Below are positions 38,703 to 48,900 of a stretch of 64,000 nucleotides of DNA, piece after piece. The DNA lies in the NCBI GenBank assembly GCA_030653435.1, contig JAURZI010000014.1:38111-102110 (forward strand), given 5' to 3'. How positions within the stretch are numbered: the stretch's first letter is position 1; each line of letters opens with the position of its first letter. The stretch is from Methylovulum sp. GTDB lineage: Bacteria; Pseudomonadota; Gammaproteobacteria; Methylococcales; Methylomonadaceae. The translations under genes were made by a program, and so were the position numbers. Under the pieces are notes generated by a model. The model was not told the DNA's origin, ran no database searches, and saw nothing but the letters and a program-made list of their open reading frames with translations.

Positions 38703-39182
38703 ATGTATGTGCTGTTTCTTTGTACCGGTAATTCCTGCCGTTCCATACTCGGCGAAGCTACTTTCAATCATCTGGCACCGGCTGGTTGGCGGGCGCTGAG
38801 CGCTGGCAGCAAACCCACGGGGCAAGTACACCCGCGTTCGTTGGCCTTGCTGGAGCGGGAAGGGATTTCGACTGAAGGCTATTACAGCAAATCCTGGAAC
38901 GACTTGCCGGTAACCCCCGATATTGTGCTCAGCGTTTGCGGCAACGCCGCCAACGAAACCTGCCCCGCTTATTTAGGCCCGGTGCTACGCAGCCACTGGG
39001 GCGTCGAAGACCCGGCCCACGTCACCGGTAGCGAAGCTGAGATAGATGCGGCCTTCATGACCGCCTACCGCATTCTCAGGCATCGTATCGTGCAATTTTT
39101 AGCGTTGCCGCTAGACGATTTGCAAAACGACCGTGAACGTCTGCAAGCGGAACTGAACCGTATTGGCAACCTGTTTCCTTAA
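38703..39182 (+). CDS. arsC: Arsenate reductase, low-molecular-weight phosphatase type
   Basis: A 159-residue enzyme that reduces arsenate to arsenite. The phosphatase-fold P-loop CTGNSCRS (Cys7 nucleophile) opens the protein; Cys79 (SVCGN) and Cys87 (ETCPAY) are placed to relay the disulfide, as in the thioredoxin-coupled ArsC class. The frame runs upstream into arsR, but the ATG at 38703 gives the family N-terminus MYVLFLCTGN. It lies between arsR and the arsenite pump. Confidence 0.92.
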   Translation: MYVLFLCTGNSCRSILGEATFNHLAPAGWRALSAGSKPTGQVHPRSLALLEREGISTEGYYSKSWNDLPVTPDIVLSVCGNAANETCPAYLGPVLRSHWGVEDPAHVTGSEAEIDAAFMTAYRILRHRIVQFLALPLDDLQNDRERLQAELNRIGNLFP

Positions 39183-39274
39183 CCTAAGCCGCCAACTCTG
39201 GGGCTAGCGGATGCCAAAAGCCCAAGAAGACGCGGCCAACACCGCTCCTCCACCACGATGAACAGGATAAGCTG

Positions 39275-40333
39275 ATGAACCCGGTAAACTGCCCTACCCC
39301 CCGATTATCTTTTCTCGACCGCTACCTGACGCTGTGGATTTTTACCGCAATGGCGTTGGGCGTCGCCATCGGCTTTGCTTTTCCCCACGATGTTAATGCG
39401 GTTAACGCCGCCGTTTCGCTAGGCAGCACCAATATCCCGATTGCCATCGGTTTGATCCTGATGATGTATCCGCCTTTAGCCAAAGTGCATTACGAAGAAC
39501 TGGGCGACGTGTTCCGCAACTGGCGGATATTGTCCATTTCCCTGTTACAGAACTGGATCATCGGCCCGTTGCTGATGTTCGGACTGGCTATCGTGTTTCT
39601 GCGCGATTATCCCGATTACATGACCGGTCTGATCCTGATAGGCCTCGCCCGTTGCATCGCTATGGTCATCGTCTGGAACGGGTTGGCGGACGGCGATAAC
39701 GACTATGCCGCCGGCCTGGTGGCGTTTAATAGTGTATTCCAGGTGCTGTTTTACAGCGTCTATGCCTGGCTGTTCATCACGGTGTTACCGCCGTTGTTCG
39801 GCATGCAGGGCAGTCTGGTGGACATTACGATAATGGAGATTGCCCAAAGCGTATTTATTTATTTGGGCATTCCGTTCATCGCCGGTTTCACAACCCGTTT
39901 TGTTTTGCTGCGCGCCAAAGGCAAGGATTGGTATCAGCAGCGCTTCTTGCCAAAAATCAGTCCGCTGACACTGATTGCATTGTTGTTTACTATCGTGGTG
40001 ATGTTCGCGTTGAAAGGCGAGTTGATCGTGCAACTGCCGATGGATGTGGTGCGTATTGCCATACCGCTGTTGATTTATTTTGTTGTGATGTTTTTAGCCA
40101 GTTTTCTGCTCGGCAAAGCCATCGGTGCAAATTATGCGAAGACCACCACGCTGGCCTTCACCGCAGCCAGCAATAACTTCGAACTGGCAATCGCCGTCGC
40201 CGTCGCCGTATTCGGTATCAACAGCGGCGCGGCTTTCGCTGCGGTGATCGGGCCGCTGATCGAGGTGCCGGTAATGATCGCGTTGGTGAATGTGGCGTTT
40301 TTCTTCCGTAAGCACGGCTATGCCAATGCTTAA
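39275..40333 (+). CDS. acr3: Arsenite efflux permease, ACR3 family
   Basis: A 352-residue inner-membrane permease with ten predicted helices. The conserved Cys of ACR3 transporters lies in [13 protein letters not shown] (near residue 130), and [17 protein letters not shown] holds the conserved Asn-Asn-Phe-Glu of the later helix. It should expel arsenite using the proton-motive force. AGGA lies before the ATG. It ends the arsR-arsC-acr3 set; no arsA, arsD or arsH is present. Confidence 0.94.
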   Translation: MNPVNCPTPRLSFLDRYLTLWIFTAMALGVAIGFAFPHDVNAVNAAVSLGSTNIPIAIGLILMMYPPLAKVHYEELGDVFRNWRILSISLLQNWIIGPLLMFGLAIVFLRDYPDYMTGLILIGLARCIAMVIVWNGLADGDNDYAAGLVAFNSVFQVLFYSVYAWLFITVLPPLFGMQGSLVDITIMEIAQSVFIYLGIPFIAGFTTRFVLLRAKGKDWYQQRFLPKISPLTLIALLFTIVVMFALKGELIVQLPMDVVRIAIPLLIYFVVMFLASFLLGKAIGANYAKTTTLAFTAASNNFELAIAVAVAVFGINSGAAFAAVIGPLIEVPVMIALVNVAFFFRKHGYANA

Positions 40334-40714
40334 GGGCTACATATTCAGAGGCACATGTAAACCAAAACCGGACACTTACAATAGTCGGGCTTACTCCCAT
40401 CTGACTCAAAAAGTGTTGAAGTTTTTGCAAGAGGTCATTATTCAGCCTTTTCCCACCGTAGGGCGTGCTGCACGCGCCATCGGCGGCTCGGTACCGAAAA
40501 TGGCGCGCGCGGCGCGCCCTACATTTCGCATAACGGAAGGTGTTGCCGGTTTTTAAAACTTAGACGTTTTCTCGATCAGACGGGAGTAAGCTCGTTAGAG
40601 ATGAATGCTGTGCAAGGGCACGAAATAAGTGATTTTTATTGCCCGAGAAAATTCACGGCAAAACAATGGCGTTTTTTTTGTATAATCAAACGCTTTACAT
40701 TGTTATCATCCGGC
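40334..40714. other. 381-bp region between acr3 and nadK holding an inverted REP pair
   Basis: No gene is seen. The middle is occupied by two REP copies in inverted orientation (40458-40478 and 40502-40522). A TATAAT at 40681-40686 could be the nadK -10 box, but no matching -35 is present. Confidence 0.6.
40458..40522. repeat. Inverted pair of GTAG-type REP elements (BIME-like)
   Basis: GTAGGGCGTGC followed by TGCACGCGCC (40458-40478) is the inverse of the 21-base repeat at 40502-40522 with three mismatches; the 23-base spacer can also pair partly (ATCGG with CCGAAAAT). The whole can fold into one long hairpin bounded by GTAG and CTAC, as in bacterial interspersed mosaic elements. The right copy is identical to those at 38248 and 45117, and the 15 bases to its left resemble those left of the 45117 copy. 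Confidence 0.75.
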
Positions 40715-41608
40715 ATGCAGACTCCCTTCAAGACTATTGGCATCATAGGCAAACCCAGCGACCCCAGCATAGCTGGAACGTTAGCCGTGCTGTATGACTA
40801 TTTAAAGCAAATCCAATGCACGGTCATCATTGCCCAAGACAGCCTCCAGTTCATCGCCGATAAATCTGTCGAATCAAGGCCGGTGGAGTCTTTAGGCCGT
40901 TACTGCGACTTGGTGATAGCGGTCGGCGGCGACGGCACCTTTCTCGCCGCGACGCGGGCCATTGCCGCTTATGATATTCCGTTAATCGGCATCAACCTGG
41001 GCCGCCTCGGCTTTCTGGTCGATATATCGCCTAACGACCTGCCCGATAAATTGCAACGCATACTGCAAGGGCATTACACCGAGGAACGGCGTTATCTATT
41101 ACGCGCCAAAATTATCCGCGGGGGGGAAGTCATACACGAAGAAACCGCCGTCAATGAAGTCGCCATACACCGCTGGGTCACGCCCAGCATGATTGAGATC
41201 ATCACTAAAATTGACAATGTTTTTTTAAACTCGCAACGCTCGGACGGCCTGATTATTTCTACGCCGACCGGCTCCACGGCTTATTCACTGTCCGCTGGCG
41301 GGCCGATATTGTCGCCGACACTCAATGCCCTGGTGTTAGTGCCGTTGAATCCGCATACCTTGTCCAACCGACCTATCGTCATCGCCGATTCGGCCGAGAT
41401 TGAAATCAGCTTCTGCCAGACCAAGCAAATCAACGCGCTGGTGACCTGCGACCATATTGAAATTCCGGAAGTATTGATCAGCGACAAGATTTTAATAAAA
41501 AAAGAACCTAAACCGATTAGAATCCTACATCCGGAAGGGCATGATTTCTTCCACATACTCAGGAATAAATTAAACTGGAGCAGTGGTTACCCCACCCAAT
41601 CATGTTAG
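40715..41608 (+). CDS. nadK: NAD kinase
   Basis: A 297-residue enzyme that phosphorylates NAD to NADP. The catalytic GGDGTFLAATR (about residues 70-80) and the NAD-binding ISTPTGSTAYSLSAGGPI block are clear. An upstream in-frame ATG at 40601 would add 38 residues unlike the family; the ATG at 40715 (MQTPFKTIGIIGKP) gives the usual start, although no Shine-Dalgarno is seen. It overlaps recN by seven bases; nadK-recN is a common pair in Gammaproteobacteria. Confidence 0.94.
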   Translation: MQTPFKTIGIIGKPSDPSIAGTLAVLYDYLKQIQCTVIIAQDSLQFIADKSVESRPVESLGRYCDLVIAVGGDGTFLAATRAIAAYDIPLIGINLGRLGFLVDISPNDLPDKLQRILQGHYTEERRYLLRAKIIRGGEVIHEETAVNEVAIHRWVTPSMIEIITKIDNVFLNSQRSDGLIISTPTGSTAYSLSAGGPILSPTLNALVLVPLNPHTLSNRPIVIADSAEIEISFCQTKQINALVTCDHIEIPEVLISDKILIKKEPKPIRILHPEGHDFFHILRNKLNWSSGYPTQSC

Positions 41609-43314
41609 TAAACCTTAATATTATTGATCTCGCAGTCGTCAAATCATTGGATCTTAATCTCGCCACCGGCATGTCGGTACTCACCGGCGAAACCGGGGCG
41701 GGCAAATCCATTTTATTAACCGCGTTAGGGCTGGCATTAGGCGATAGGGCCGATGCCGGTTATGTCCGCCCCCACAGCAAACGTGCCGAAGTCAATCTGG
41801 AATTCGATTTATGTGACGCGCCGAAGGCGCAACACTGGCTAAAAGAGCATGATTTGGATGACGGTCAGACTTGCATAATCAGGCGTGTAGTCAATCAGGA
41901 CGGGCGCTCCAAGGCTTATATCAACAACCGTCCCGTCACTTTGCAATCGCTACAGGAACTCAGCGAAAAACTGGTCGAGATTCATGGGCAGCATGCCCAT
42001 TTGACCTTGCTGAATGCCGACGAACAGCGCCGCTTACTGGACACTTACGCCAAAAACCAACCCTTGCTGGATCAACTCAACCAGTGTTACCGGCACTGGC
42101 ATAAAACCCATAAGGAACTGGAAACACTGGTTAAGGCCAGCACCGACCAAACCGCCAGGGAAGAATTGCTCAACTATCAGATTGAAGAATTGCAACAACT
42201 GGACCTTAACGACAACAGTTATGCGGCCTTGTCCGAAGAACACAGTAAACTCGCTAATCTGGGGCAAATCCTAGGCACAGGGCTAGCCTTGGTGGACCAA
42301 CTGTACGAAGACCCGCAATCGGTCAATTCCGTGCTTAACCACAGCGTCAGCGAACTGGCGCAACTCGCCCGTTTCGCGCCCGAACTCAAAGATATATGCG
42401 CGTTACTGACCGAAGCGCAAATACAGGCGGAAGAAGCCGCACAGCAGTTACGTCGGTTTCTGGAAACCCAGGAAGCCGACCCTATGCGTATGGAAGCCTT
42501 GGAAAACCAGTTGGGCATTATCCACACGCTTAGCCGCAAGCATCATATCAAACCCGATGAATTGCCCGCACAGTTGAGCAAGCTGGAGCATGAACTTGAT
42601 GGCTTGACGCACAGCAGCGAGCGCATAGCAGAGCTTCAGGACAGCGTCGCCAAGCTATACCAGCACTATCATCAATTGGCTGCAGAGCTGTCAGAACAAC
42701 GCCGTATCGGTGCGGCATCGCTGCAACAGCAGATTTCCGCGATGATTAAGGAACTGGGTATGCCGCAAGGCGAATTCCTCGTGCTCATCAGCGATGTGGA
42801 TGCCGATAGCCCTAAGCTCAACGGCCGGGATGCGGTAACTTTCCTGGTCAGCGCCAATCCCGGACTACCGCCCAAAGCGCTGGCTAAAGTGGCTTCGGGC
42901 GGTGAGCTGTCGCGCATCAGCCTGGCTATACAAGTAACGACCAGCAACGACAAATCGACACCGACCATGATTTTTGATGAAGTAGATTCCGGTATCGGCG
43001 GCGGCATAGCCGAAATCGTCGGGCAAAAACTGCGCCGCTTAAGCGAAAACCGGCAGGTCTTATGCGTCACGCATTTGCCGCAAGTCGCCGCCCAAGCCCA
43101 TTACCATCTGTACGTGGAAAAAAACCATGACACCGACATCACCTCGTCCAGCGTCCGATTACTGGACGACGCCGAACGCGTCGAAGAAATGGCACGCATG
43201 CTGGGCGGTGTCAATATCACCGCCAACACGCTGGCACATGCCAAAGAAATGTTATTTCAATCCACAGCCGTCACCACACCCCACCACACCAACACAGGGA
43301 ACCACAACCAATGA
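41602..43314 (+). CDS. recN: DNA repair protein RecN
   Basis: A 570-residue SMC-like ATPase for double-strand break repair. Walker A is GETGAGKSILLTALGLALG (residues 29-47); the middle (about 160-370) is a coiled coil; the C-terminal ABC signature KVASGGELSRISLAIQ and Walker B MIFDEVDSGIGGG follow, then LCVTHLPQVAAQAHYH. It starts within the nadK stop region and overlaps the agmatine deiminase gene by four bases (ATGA), so the three genes are translationally linked. Confidence 0.95.
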   Translation: MLVNLNIIDLAVVKSLDLNLATGMSVLTGETGAGKSILLTALGLALGDRADAGYVRPHSKRAEVNLEFDLCDAPKAQHWLKEHDLDDGQTCIIRRVVNQDGRSKAYINNRPVTLQSLQELSEKLVEIHGQHAHLTLLNADEQRRLLDTYAKNQPLLDQLNQCYRHWHKTHKELETLVKASTDQTAREELLNYQIEELQQLDLNDNSYAALSEEHSKLANLGQILGTGLALVDQLYEDPQSVNSVLNHSVSELAQLARFAPELKDICALLTEAQIQAEEAAQQLRRFLETQEADPMRMEALENQLGIIHTLSRKHHIKPDELPAQLSKLEHELDGLTHSSERIAELQDSVAKLYQHYHQLAAELSEQRRIGAASLQQQISAMIKELGMPQGEFLVLISDVDADSPKLNGRDAVTFLVSANPGLPPKALAKVASGGELSRISLAIQVTTSNDKSTPTMIFDEVDSGIGGGIAEIVGQKLRRLSENRQVLCVTHLPQVAAQAHYHLYVEKNHDTDITSSSVRLLDDAERVEEMARMLGGVNITANTLAHAKEMLFQSTAVTTPHHTNTGNHNQ

Positions 43315-44339
43315 TCCGCTTTCCAGCCGAATGGGAAAAACAATCCGCCGTATTAATCGCATGGCCGCACCACACCGGCGATTTCAGCAACTGGCTAGCA
43401 TCGGTGGAACAATCCTACCGTTTTATCGCGCTGACCATTGCAAACCACCAAAGCCTGATTATCGTCTGCAAGGACGCCATCCATCAACAGCACATCCAAA
43501 GCCTGTTGGGGCATAACGGCAATATTGTTTTTGTCCACGCCGACGTCAACGACATCTGGGTGCGTGACACGGTGTTTTTAACGGTGGCAGATAACGGCCA
43601 AACACGTTTGTGCAACTTCCGCTTCAACGGCTGGGGTGATAAATACCCGCATGGCAATGACAACGCCCTGAACCACAAACTGTTGAATACACCCTATTTT
43701 CAGGGACTAGAGCATACCGACATCGACTTCATCCTGGAAGGCGGCAGTGTCGAGAGCGATGGCCTAGGCACCCTGATGACCACCCGGCAATGCCTGTTAA
43801 ACCCAAACAGAAACAAAGGCCTGACGCAGGCTGACATAGAACGGCACTTGCAACAGTATCTGGGGGCAACGCGCGTGTTATGGTTGGACCAGGACAACTT
43901 GTCCGGTGACGACACCGACGCCCACATCGACACGCTGGCGCGGTTTTGCCCTGCCGACACGATAGCCTACACCAGCAGTGACGACACCGGGGACGCACAC
44001 TACGCCAGCTTGCAGAACATGGCGGCGCAGCTACAGGCCTTCCGTACCCCAGACGGCGCTCCTTACCGGTTAATCCCGTTACCGATGCCGAAACCCATCT
44101 TCGACGAAGAAGGCCTGCGCTTACCCGCGAATTACGCCAACTTCCTGGTCATCAATGACGCAGTCATGGCCCCGGTCTATGACGACGCTAACGACGACAT
44201 CGCCCTGCAACGGCTGGCAGACTGTTTTCCTGAACATAAAATTATCGCCACCCCTTGCCGGCCGCTCGTGCATCAATACGGCAGCTTGCATTGCATGACC
44301 ATGCAATTTCCAGCCGGCGTGCTCAAAACCGGCCGATAA
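43311..44339 (+). CDS. aguA: Agmatine deiminase family protein
   Basis: A 342-residue enzyme of the peptidyl-arginine/agmatine deiminase family. The catalytic residues are visible: DVNDIWVRDT (substrate Asp), ILEGGSVESDG, DTDAHIDTLARF (His near residue 205) and the nucleophile in GSLHCMTMQFPAG near the C-terminus. It should convert agmatine to N-carbamoylputrescine on the way to putrescine. It is coupled to recN by an ATGA overlap. Exact substrate inferred from family. Confidence 0.88.
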   Translation: MIRFPAEWEKQSAVLIAWPHHTGDFSNWLASVEQSYRFIALTIANHQSLIIVCKDAIHQQHIQSLLGHNGNIVFVHADVNDIWVRDTVFLTVADNGQTRLCNFRFNGWGDKYPHGNDNALNHKLLNTPYFQGLEHTDIDFILEGGSVESDGLGTLMTTRQCLLNPNRNKGLTQADIERHLQQYLGATRVLWLDQDNLSGDDTDAHIDTLARFCPADTIAYTSSDDTGDAHYASLQNMAAQLQAFRTPDGAPYRLIPLPMPKPIFDEEGLRLPANYANFLVINDAVMAPVYDDANDDIALQRLADCFPEHKIIATPCRPLVHQYGSLHCMTMQFPAGVLKTGR

Positions 44340-44387
44340 GCACGCGGCTTTATAACCCAGAGTTTTTTGAGGAGGGCAAGGGAGTTT

Positions 44388-44747
44388 ATGGCATTGATAC
44401 TTGAATCCGACGGGAGCAATCTGGTCGTCATACGCTCATCAACGGTATTGACACGCGCCGAAGCCGATGACGTAAAAAAACAGGTCATCGCCGTCATTGG
44501 CCGACAGGGGAAAATAAGCATTCTCATCATTATCGAAGCAGGCTTTGTTAACGTGGACGCCCTTGCGAACTGGGATGATGACCATGACGATGAATTTATC
44601 CAAAAGCACATCATCAGGATGGCGATAGTCGGCGACTTAAAGTGGCGGGACAGCGCCCTGTTATTTTTCCTAAACGGATGGCTGCCTTTTTCGATCAAAT
44701 ATTTCAAGGCCGACCAGGAAGACTTTGCGCGGGCGTGGCTGGGTTAA
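44388..44747 (+). CDS. SpoIIAA/STAS-like domain protein
   Basis: A 119-residue protein of the SpoIIAA-like (STAS-related, DUF3478) family. It shows the beta-strand/helix pattern of the fold: VVIRSSTVLTRAEADDVKKQVIAVIG, ISILIIIEAGFVN, then IRMAIVGDLKWRDSALLFF and the C-terminal KYFKADQEDFARAWL, which is typical of this group. A strong AAGGGAG fixes the ATG at 44388. The role is unknown; the group may bind lipids. Confidence 0.78.
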   Translation: MALILESDGSNLVVIRSSTVLTRAEADDVKKQVIAVIGRQGKISILIIIEAGFVNVDALANWDDDHDDEFIQKHIIRMAIVGDLKWRDSALLFFLNGWLPFSIKYFKADQEDFARAWLG

Positions 44748-44816
44748 ACCCGCTCCGCACGCTTCTGCTTACAACCCACAATCTTTCGCAGGGTAAGCCA
44801 TGCGTAGCCTGCGAAG

Positions 44817-45047
44817 TTAACCGCCATTCCCGATATTTTCCCAAAGACCGGGGCTGGGTTTCTCCAGTTTTTGCAATATCTTGGTGATTTCTTGCTGTTT
44901 CGCGCGTAACTCAAGCAGCTTCTGGTCATAAGCTGGTTTTTTATCTGCTGCTGTGTTTTTGAGCTCAATAACCAACAGGTCAATTCTGGCACAGTGGTCA
45001 ATCAACTCAGCTTCCAGTTTTTTTATATATTCATCCTGCGTGTCCAT
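44817..45047 (-). CDS. Small coiled-coil protein, function unknown
   Basis: A 76-residue charged protein, MDTQDEYIKKLEAELIDHCAR onward, almost all predicted helix with heptad-like leucines (about residues 8-62) and a glycine-rich end. AAGGA sits 8 bases before the ATG and codon use looks normal, so the gene is probably real. It is convergent with the SpoIIAA-like gene. No family can be named with certainty. Confidence 0.65.
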   Translation of the reverse strand: MDTQDEYIKKLEAELIDHCARIDLLVIELKNTAADKKPAYDQKLLELRAKQQEITKILQKLEKPSPGLWENIGNGG

Positions 45048-45083
45048 GGTGTAGTCCTTTAAGGTTGGGTAACTGAATTAAGC

Positions 45084-45162
45084 CTGCATAAAACCAGGGG
45101 GCTCGATACCGGAAAAGGCGCGCGCGGCGCGCCCTACGTTTCTGCATAAAACCGGGGGCGAT
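45084..45162. repeat. REP element flanked by short direct repeats
   Basis: The third exact 21-base REP copy is at 45117-45137 (+ strand GGCGCGCGCG then GCGCGCCCTAC). It is bracketed by CTGCATAAAACC followed by a G-rich run and CGATA, at 45084-45106 and again at 45142-45162. The region GGCTCGATACCGG to TTTCTGCATAA closely matches the surroundings of the 40502 copy, so the conserved unit is about 50 bp. The rest of the 224-bp gap shows no gene. Confidence 0.7.
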
Positions 45163-45271
45163 AAGCTTAAAAACGCTTAATTTTACCCTCCCCCAAGCCA
45201 TTTATTTTCATCGCGTACTGCTTTTAAAACACTCCCGATAAACCAAGCGCCAAAAGATCCGCGTACTCACA

Positions 45272-45928
45272 TTATGCCTCGCCATCCATCAACATCACAC
45301 CATATTGTTCCGGCGTAATTGCCCCGCCTAAGGCTTCGGCAAGCGTTTTATCGCGTTCCGGCAAGGCGTCTTGCAGGGCGTCTATGCGTTTCCATTGCGG
45401 CGGCGGTATCGGGCATCCTACTTGCGGCACATATTTGGAGGTTTGCACGCGTTCGTAGCGATGGATATAACGCGGGCAATTGACAAAGACCTCGGTGACC
45501 GTCACACGCACGACCAGTTCTGCGCCGTGGAACGCCGCCAGCAGCGGATCCTGGCGGTCTATGCTGGCCGTGCCATGCAGACGTACGCGGTGCGGGGTTT
45601 CAAAGTCGATAAACAGCAGGCCCACTTTGTTGTTGGCGCTGATATTGCCCATCGACAAATACATGCCGTTGCCATCGTAGCTGGGAAAGGCAATGGTCTT
45701 GTTGTCTAGCGCCTTGACGAAACCCGGCATGCCGCCTTTGTAGGAACAGGTCGGATAACCACGATGATCGACAGTGGTCAGGAAAAACAGATCCCGTGTA
45801 TTGATGAAGGCTTGATGGTTTGCATCGAGTTCCGGCAGCACGATCAGCTGGTCGATGCGCTCCGCCATGTTGCGAGTGTCGAATTGGTCTTGCATGGCAA
45901 AATGTTGGTCACCGTATAGTTCGCTCAT
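45272..45928 (-). CDS. Pyridoxamine 5'-phosphate oxidase-like flavoprotein
   Basis: A 218-residue protein with a split-barrel FMN-binding fold: FLTTVDHRGYPTCSYKGGMPGFV and NKVGLLFIDFETPHRVRLHGTA are the typical FMN-contact strands. Members act on pyridoxine-like or other small redox substrates, or only bind FMN. GGGAGAGGAC precedes the ATG. It lies 36 bases downstream of the SNF2 helicase gene on the same strand. Confidence 0.85.
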   Translation of the reverse strand: MSELYGDQHFAMQDQFDTRNMAERIDQLIVLPELDANHQAFINTRDLFFLTTVDHRGYPTCSYKGGMPGFVKALDNKTIAFPSYDGNGMYLSMGNISANNKVGLLFIDFETPHRVRLHGTASIDRQDPLLAAFHGAELVVRVTVTEVFVNCPRYIHRYERVQTSKYVPQVGCPIPPPQWKRIDALQDALPERDKTLAEALGGAITPEQYGVMLMDGEA

Positions 45929-45964
45929 GTCCTCTCCCGTTGGTTATTGGCTAAGCCGTTCATC

Positions 45965-48900
45965 TTACACCGTTATATCGTTCAGCAAGGCCAGCATATC
46001 TTCAACCGACATTTTGCCGCTGACTTCGCCGCCTTCCAGCAAACTATTCGCCAAATCGCGTTTGTGTTTGTGCAGATCGACTATTTTGTCTTCGATAGTG
46101 TCTTTGGCGACTAGCCGGTATATCGTCACCGGTCGTTTTTGCCCCATGCGGTGCGCCCGGTCCGAAGCCTGGTCTTCCACAGCCGGATTCCACCACGGAT
46201 CCATGTGGATGACATAATCGGCAGCGGTCAGGTTTAAGCCGGTGCCGCCTGCTTTCAGGCTGATTAAAAACAAATCGCCGTCGCCAGCCTGGAAGGCGTT
46301 CATCGCTTTTTTACGTGCCGGTACCGGCGTGGAACCGTCCAGATAATGGTAGCTTATGCCTTTGTTGTCCAGCAATTCGCGGATCAGGCTTAAATGCCCG
46401 ACAAACTGACTGAATACCAGCGCCTTATGCCGGTTTTCCAGCAATTCATCGACCAGCTCTTCAAAGGCTTGCAGCTTGGAACTCTTGATCGTACTGTCGT
46501 CCATGACCAGTCGCGGATGACAGCAGGCGCGGCGCAGTTTCATGATTTCCGCCAGCACTTTCAGTTGCGGGTTGCCTTGTTGCTGCGCCGCATCGGCGAT
46601 GGCCTGCATGGCATTGCGGCGCAAGGCCTCGTAAAAAGCCCGTTCTTCATTGCTGAGCTCGACATGCAAGGTCACTTCGGTACGCGGCGGCAATTCGGTC
46701 AATACGTCGTTTTTCAAGCGCCGCAAAATAAAGGGCCGCAACAGTTTTTTCAGGCGTTGCTGTACGGCGTGGTCGTGTCCGTTTTCTATGGCTTGCGCGT
46801 AGCGTTCATTAAATTTGCTTATTGAGCCCAGCAGGCCGGGATTAATAAAATTGAACAGATTCCATAATTCGCCCAGATGGTTTTCTATCGGCGTGCCGGT
46901 GGTAATCAATTTAAAATCGGCCTGTAAGGCCATCGCGGCTTTCGAGCGCTTGGTCAGGGTGTTTTTAATCGCCTGCGCTTCGTCGGCAACCAGCGTATGC
47001 CAATGTTTTTCTGCCAGCTTCTCCCCTTCGGTTTGCAATAAACCATAGCTACAGACGATTAAATCGAAGGCCTCGGCATTGTCGAGCATAGCTTGCCGGT
47101 CGCCTAGGCCAAACTGCTGCACATTAAGCGTGGGGGCAAAACGCTGGCTTTCTTCCAGCCAATTGATACAGACCGAGGTCGGCGCCAGAATCAGCGTAGG
47201 CCCGTCCTGCGCCCGCGACAAAATCAGCGCCAAGGCCTGCACGGTTTTGCCCAAGCCCATATCGTCAGCAAGACAGGCGCCAGCACCCCAATGCGCCAAC
47301 CGCGTCATCCATTGATAGCCTTCGCGCTGATAATCACGTAACTCGCCCTGTAAGGTGGACGGCGGTTTCGGGTTCAAGTCGCTGAGTTCGCTCAGGCGTT
47401 TTAGCTGGTCTTTCCACGGCTTGCCGGCGCTGATAGCCATGCCTTCGGTGATGTCGTCCAGCGCCTGTGCGGCCAAGGGATGAAAACGAACTTTGTCGTC
47501 CTGCACATCACCTAAGCCCACCAGATCATCGAGACGCTGACGCAACTCCCGCGTCAACGCAATAATCTGTCCGTCTTCCAGTTTAAGAAAGCGCCCCGAC
47601 GAATGGCTTAGCAACTGTATCAAACGCTGCATATTAAAGACATGTTCGTCATCAATCTTGAGTTCGCCGTCTACGCTAAACCAGTCGCGTTCCTTACGCA
47701 CAGAAAACTGTGCCTGCGCCAAGCCGGCTTCGCGACTCAGCGATATTTTCTTGCCTTTAGGCCATTCCAGCACGGCAAAATCGCCTAAAGCCTGACAATG
47801 CAGCAAAGCTTCCAGACCAAGCTCCGGGTCGTCCAACAGCCACTTGGATTCGGTGTTTTTATACAGTTCCGGGCATTCGGCATACAGTTGTTTGATATGT
47901 TTGTTTTCGACTTTAAAATCGCGCGTGGTTTGCAACTGCTGACCGTCGATGTCCGCCAATACCGTAGCGCCGCCTACACCCGGTTTATATAACGGACCGC
48001 CATCATGGAACGGCTGTACGAAGGCCTCTATTTGCAAGCCATGCCCTATCGGTTGCAAATGGATATGTAAACGGCTGTCGACCGGCACATCGATGGCATG
48101 GCTGGAAGCGCCGCCGATATCCGACTGCACCGTCAACATCGACGCTATCGAGGCTATCGAATCGATGACTTGCTGGCGGGCCGACGCCGGTACGGTCAAG
48201 CCGTCTTTACCCAGGATGTCGGCGACCTGACGATGCTGGTCGTTAATGACATAGAGCAGCAAGCCGTTGCTCGCCGTTTTCTGCGCGATGATTCTTTGCC
48301 GGGTGATTTGCGGAATCAGCGAAATATGCAAATCGGGTAACTGCTCTTTGACCAGCAATTGCGGTTCGGCGATGCTAATGTCCACAGGCGCACCGGATTG
48401 CTCCTGCCCGGCCCAGTAAATATTGGGATGTCCGGCTGCGGCCAATAACCCATCCGCCGATAATTCATAAACTTCTTTGCTGTAATAACCGTAAGCATCA
48501 GACTCTTTATCAATTTGTATTTTTGTGCAAATCTTGCGGTCTTGTTCGGACAAATAGTCGTAATCAGCCAAATCTTGGTAAAGTTTTTTCAATGCGACCG
48601 GGCGACCTTTAGTCCAATGGCCATTCTTGCCCAAACGCTGTTCTTTAGGCGCTAACAAGACCACATCATGATTCAGGCTGAGGCTCCAGATCATACGCAG
48701 TTCCTGCAAGGGCTGCGCTGTAGAGGATTGCGCGCTTAATTGCGTGAGCGCCGTCAAGGCCCGCTCCCACACCGGGACTATCGGCAATAAATCAATGATC
48801 TCGCCGAACGGTGTGCCCGCATAGAAGCTTGCAATTTGCCGGCAATCCTGATCGCCATAATTCAAGCGCTGCAACAACGCTGAACTGACGGCAGCATACC

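Noticed and set aside
40681..40686. TATAAT as the nadK promoter
   Set aside because: No -35-like hexamer at 16-18 bases upstream; AT-rich runs here make the match weak.
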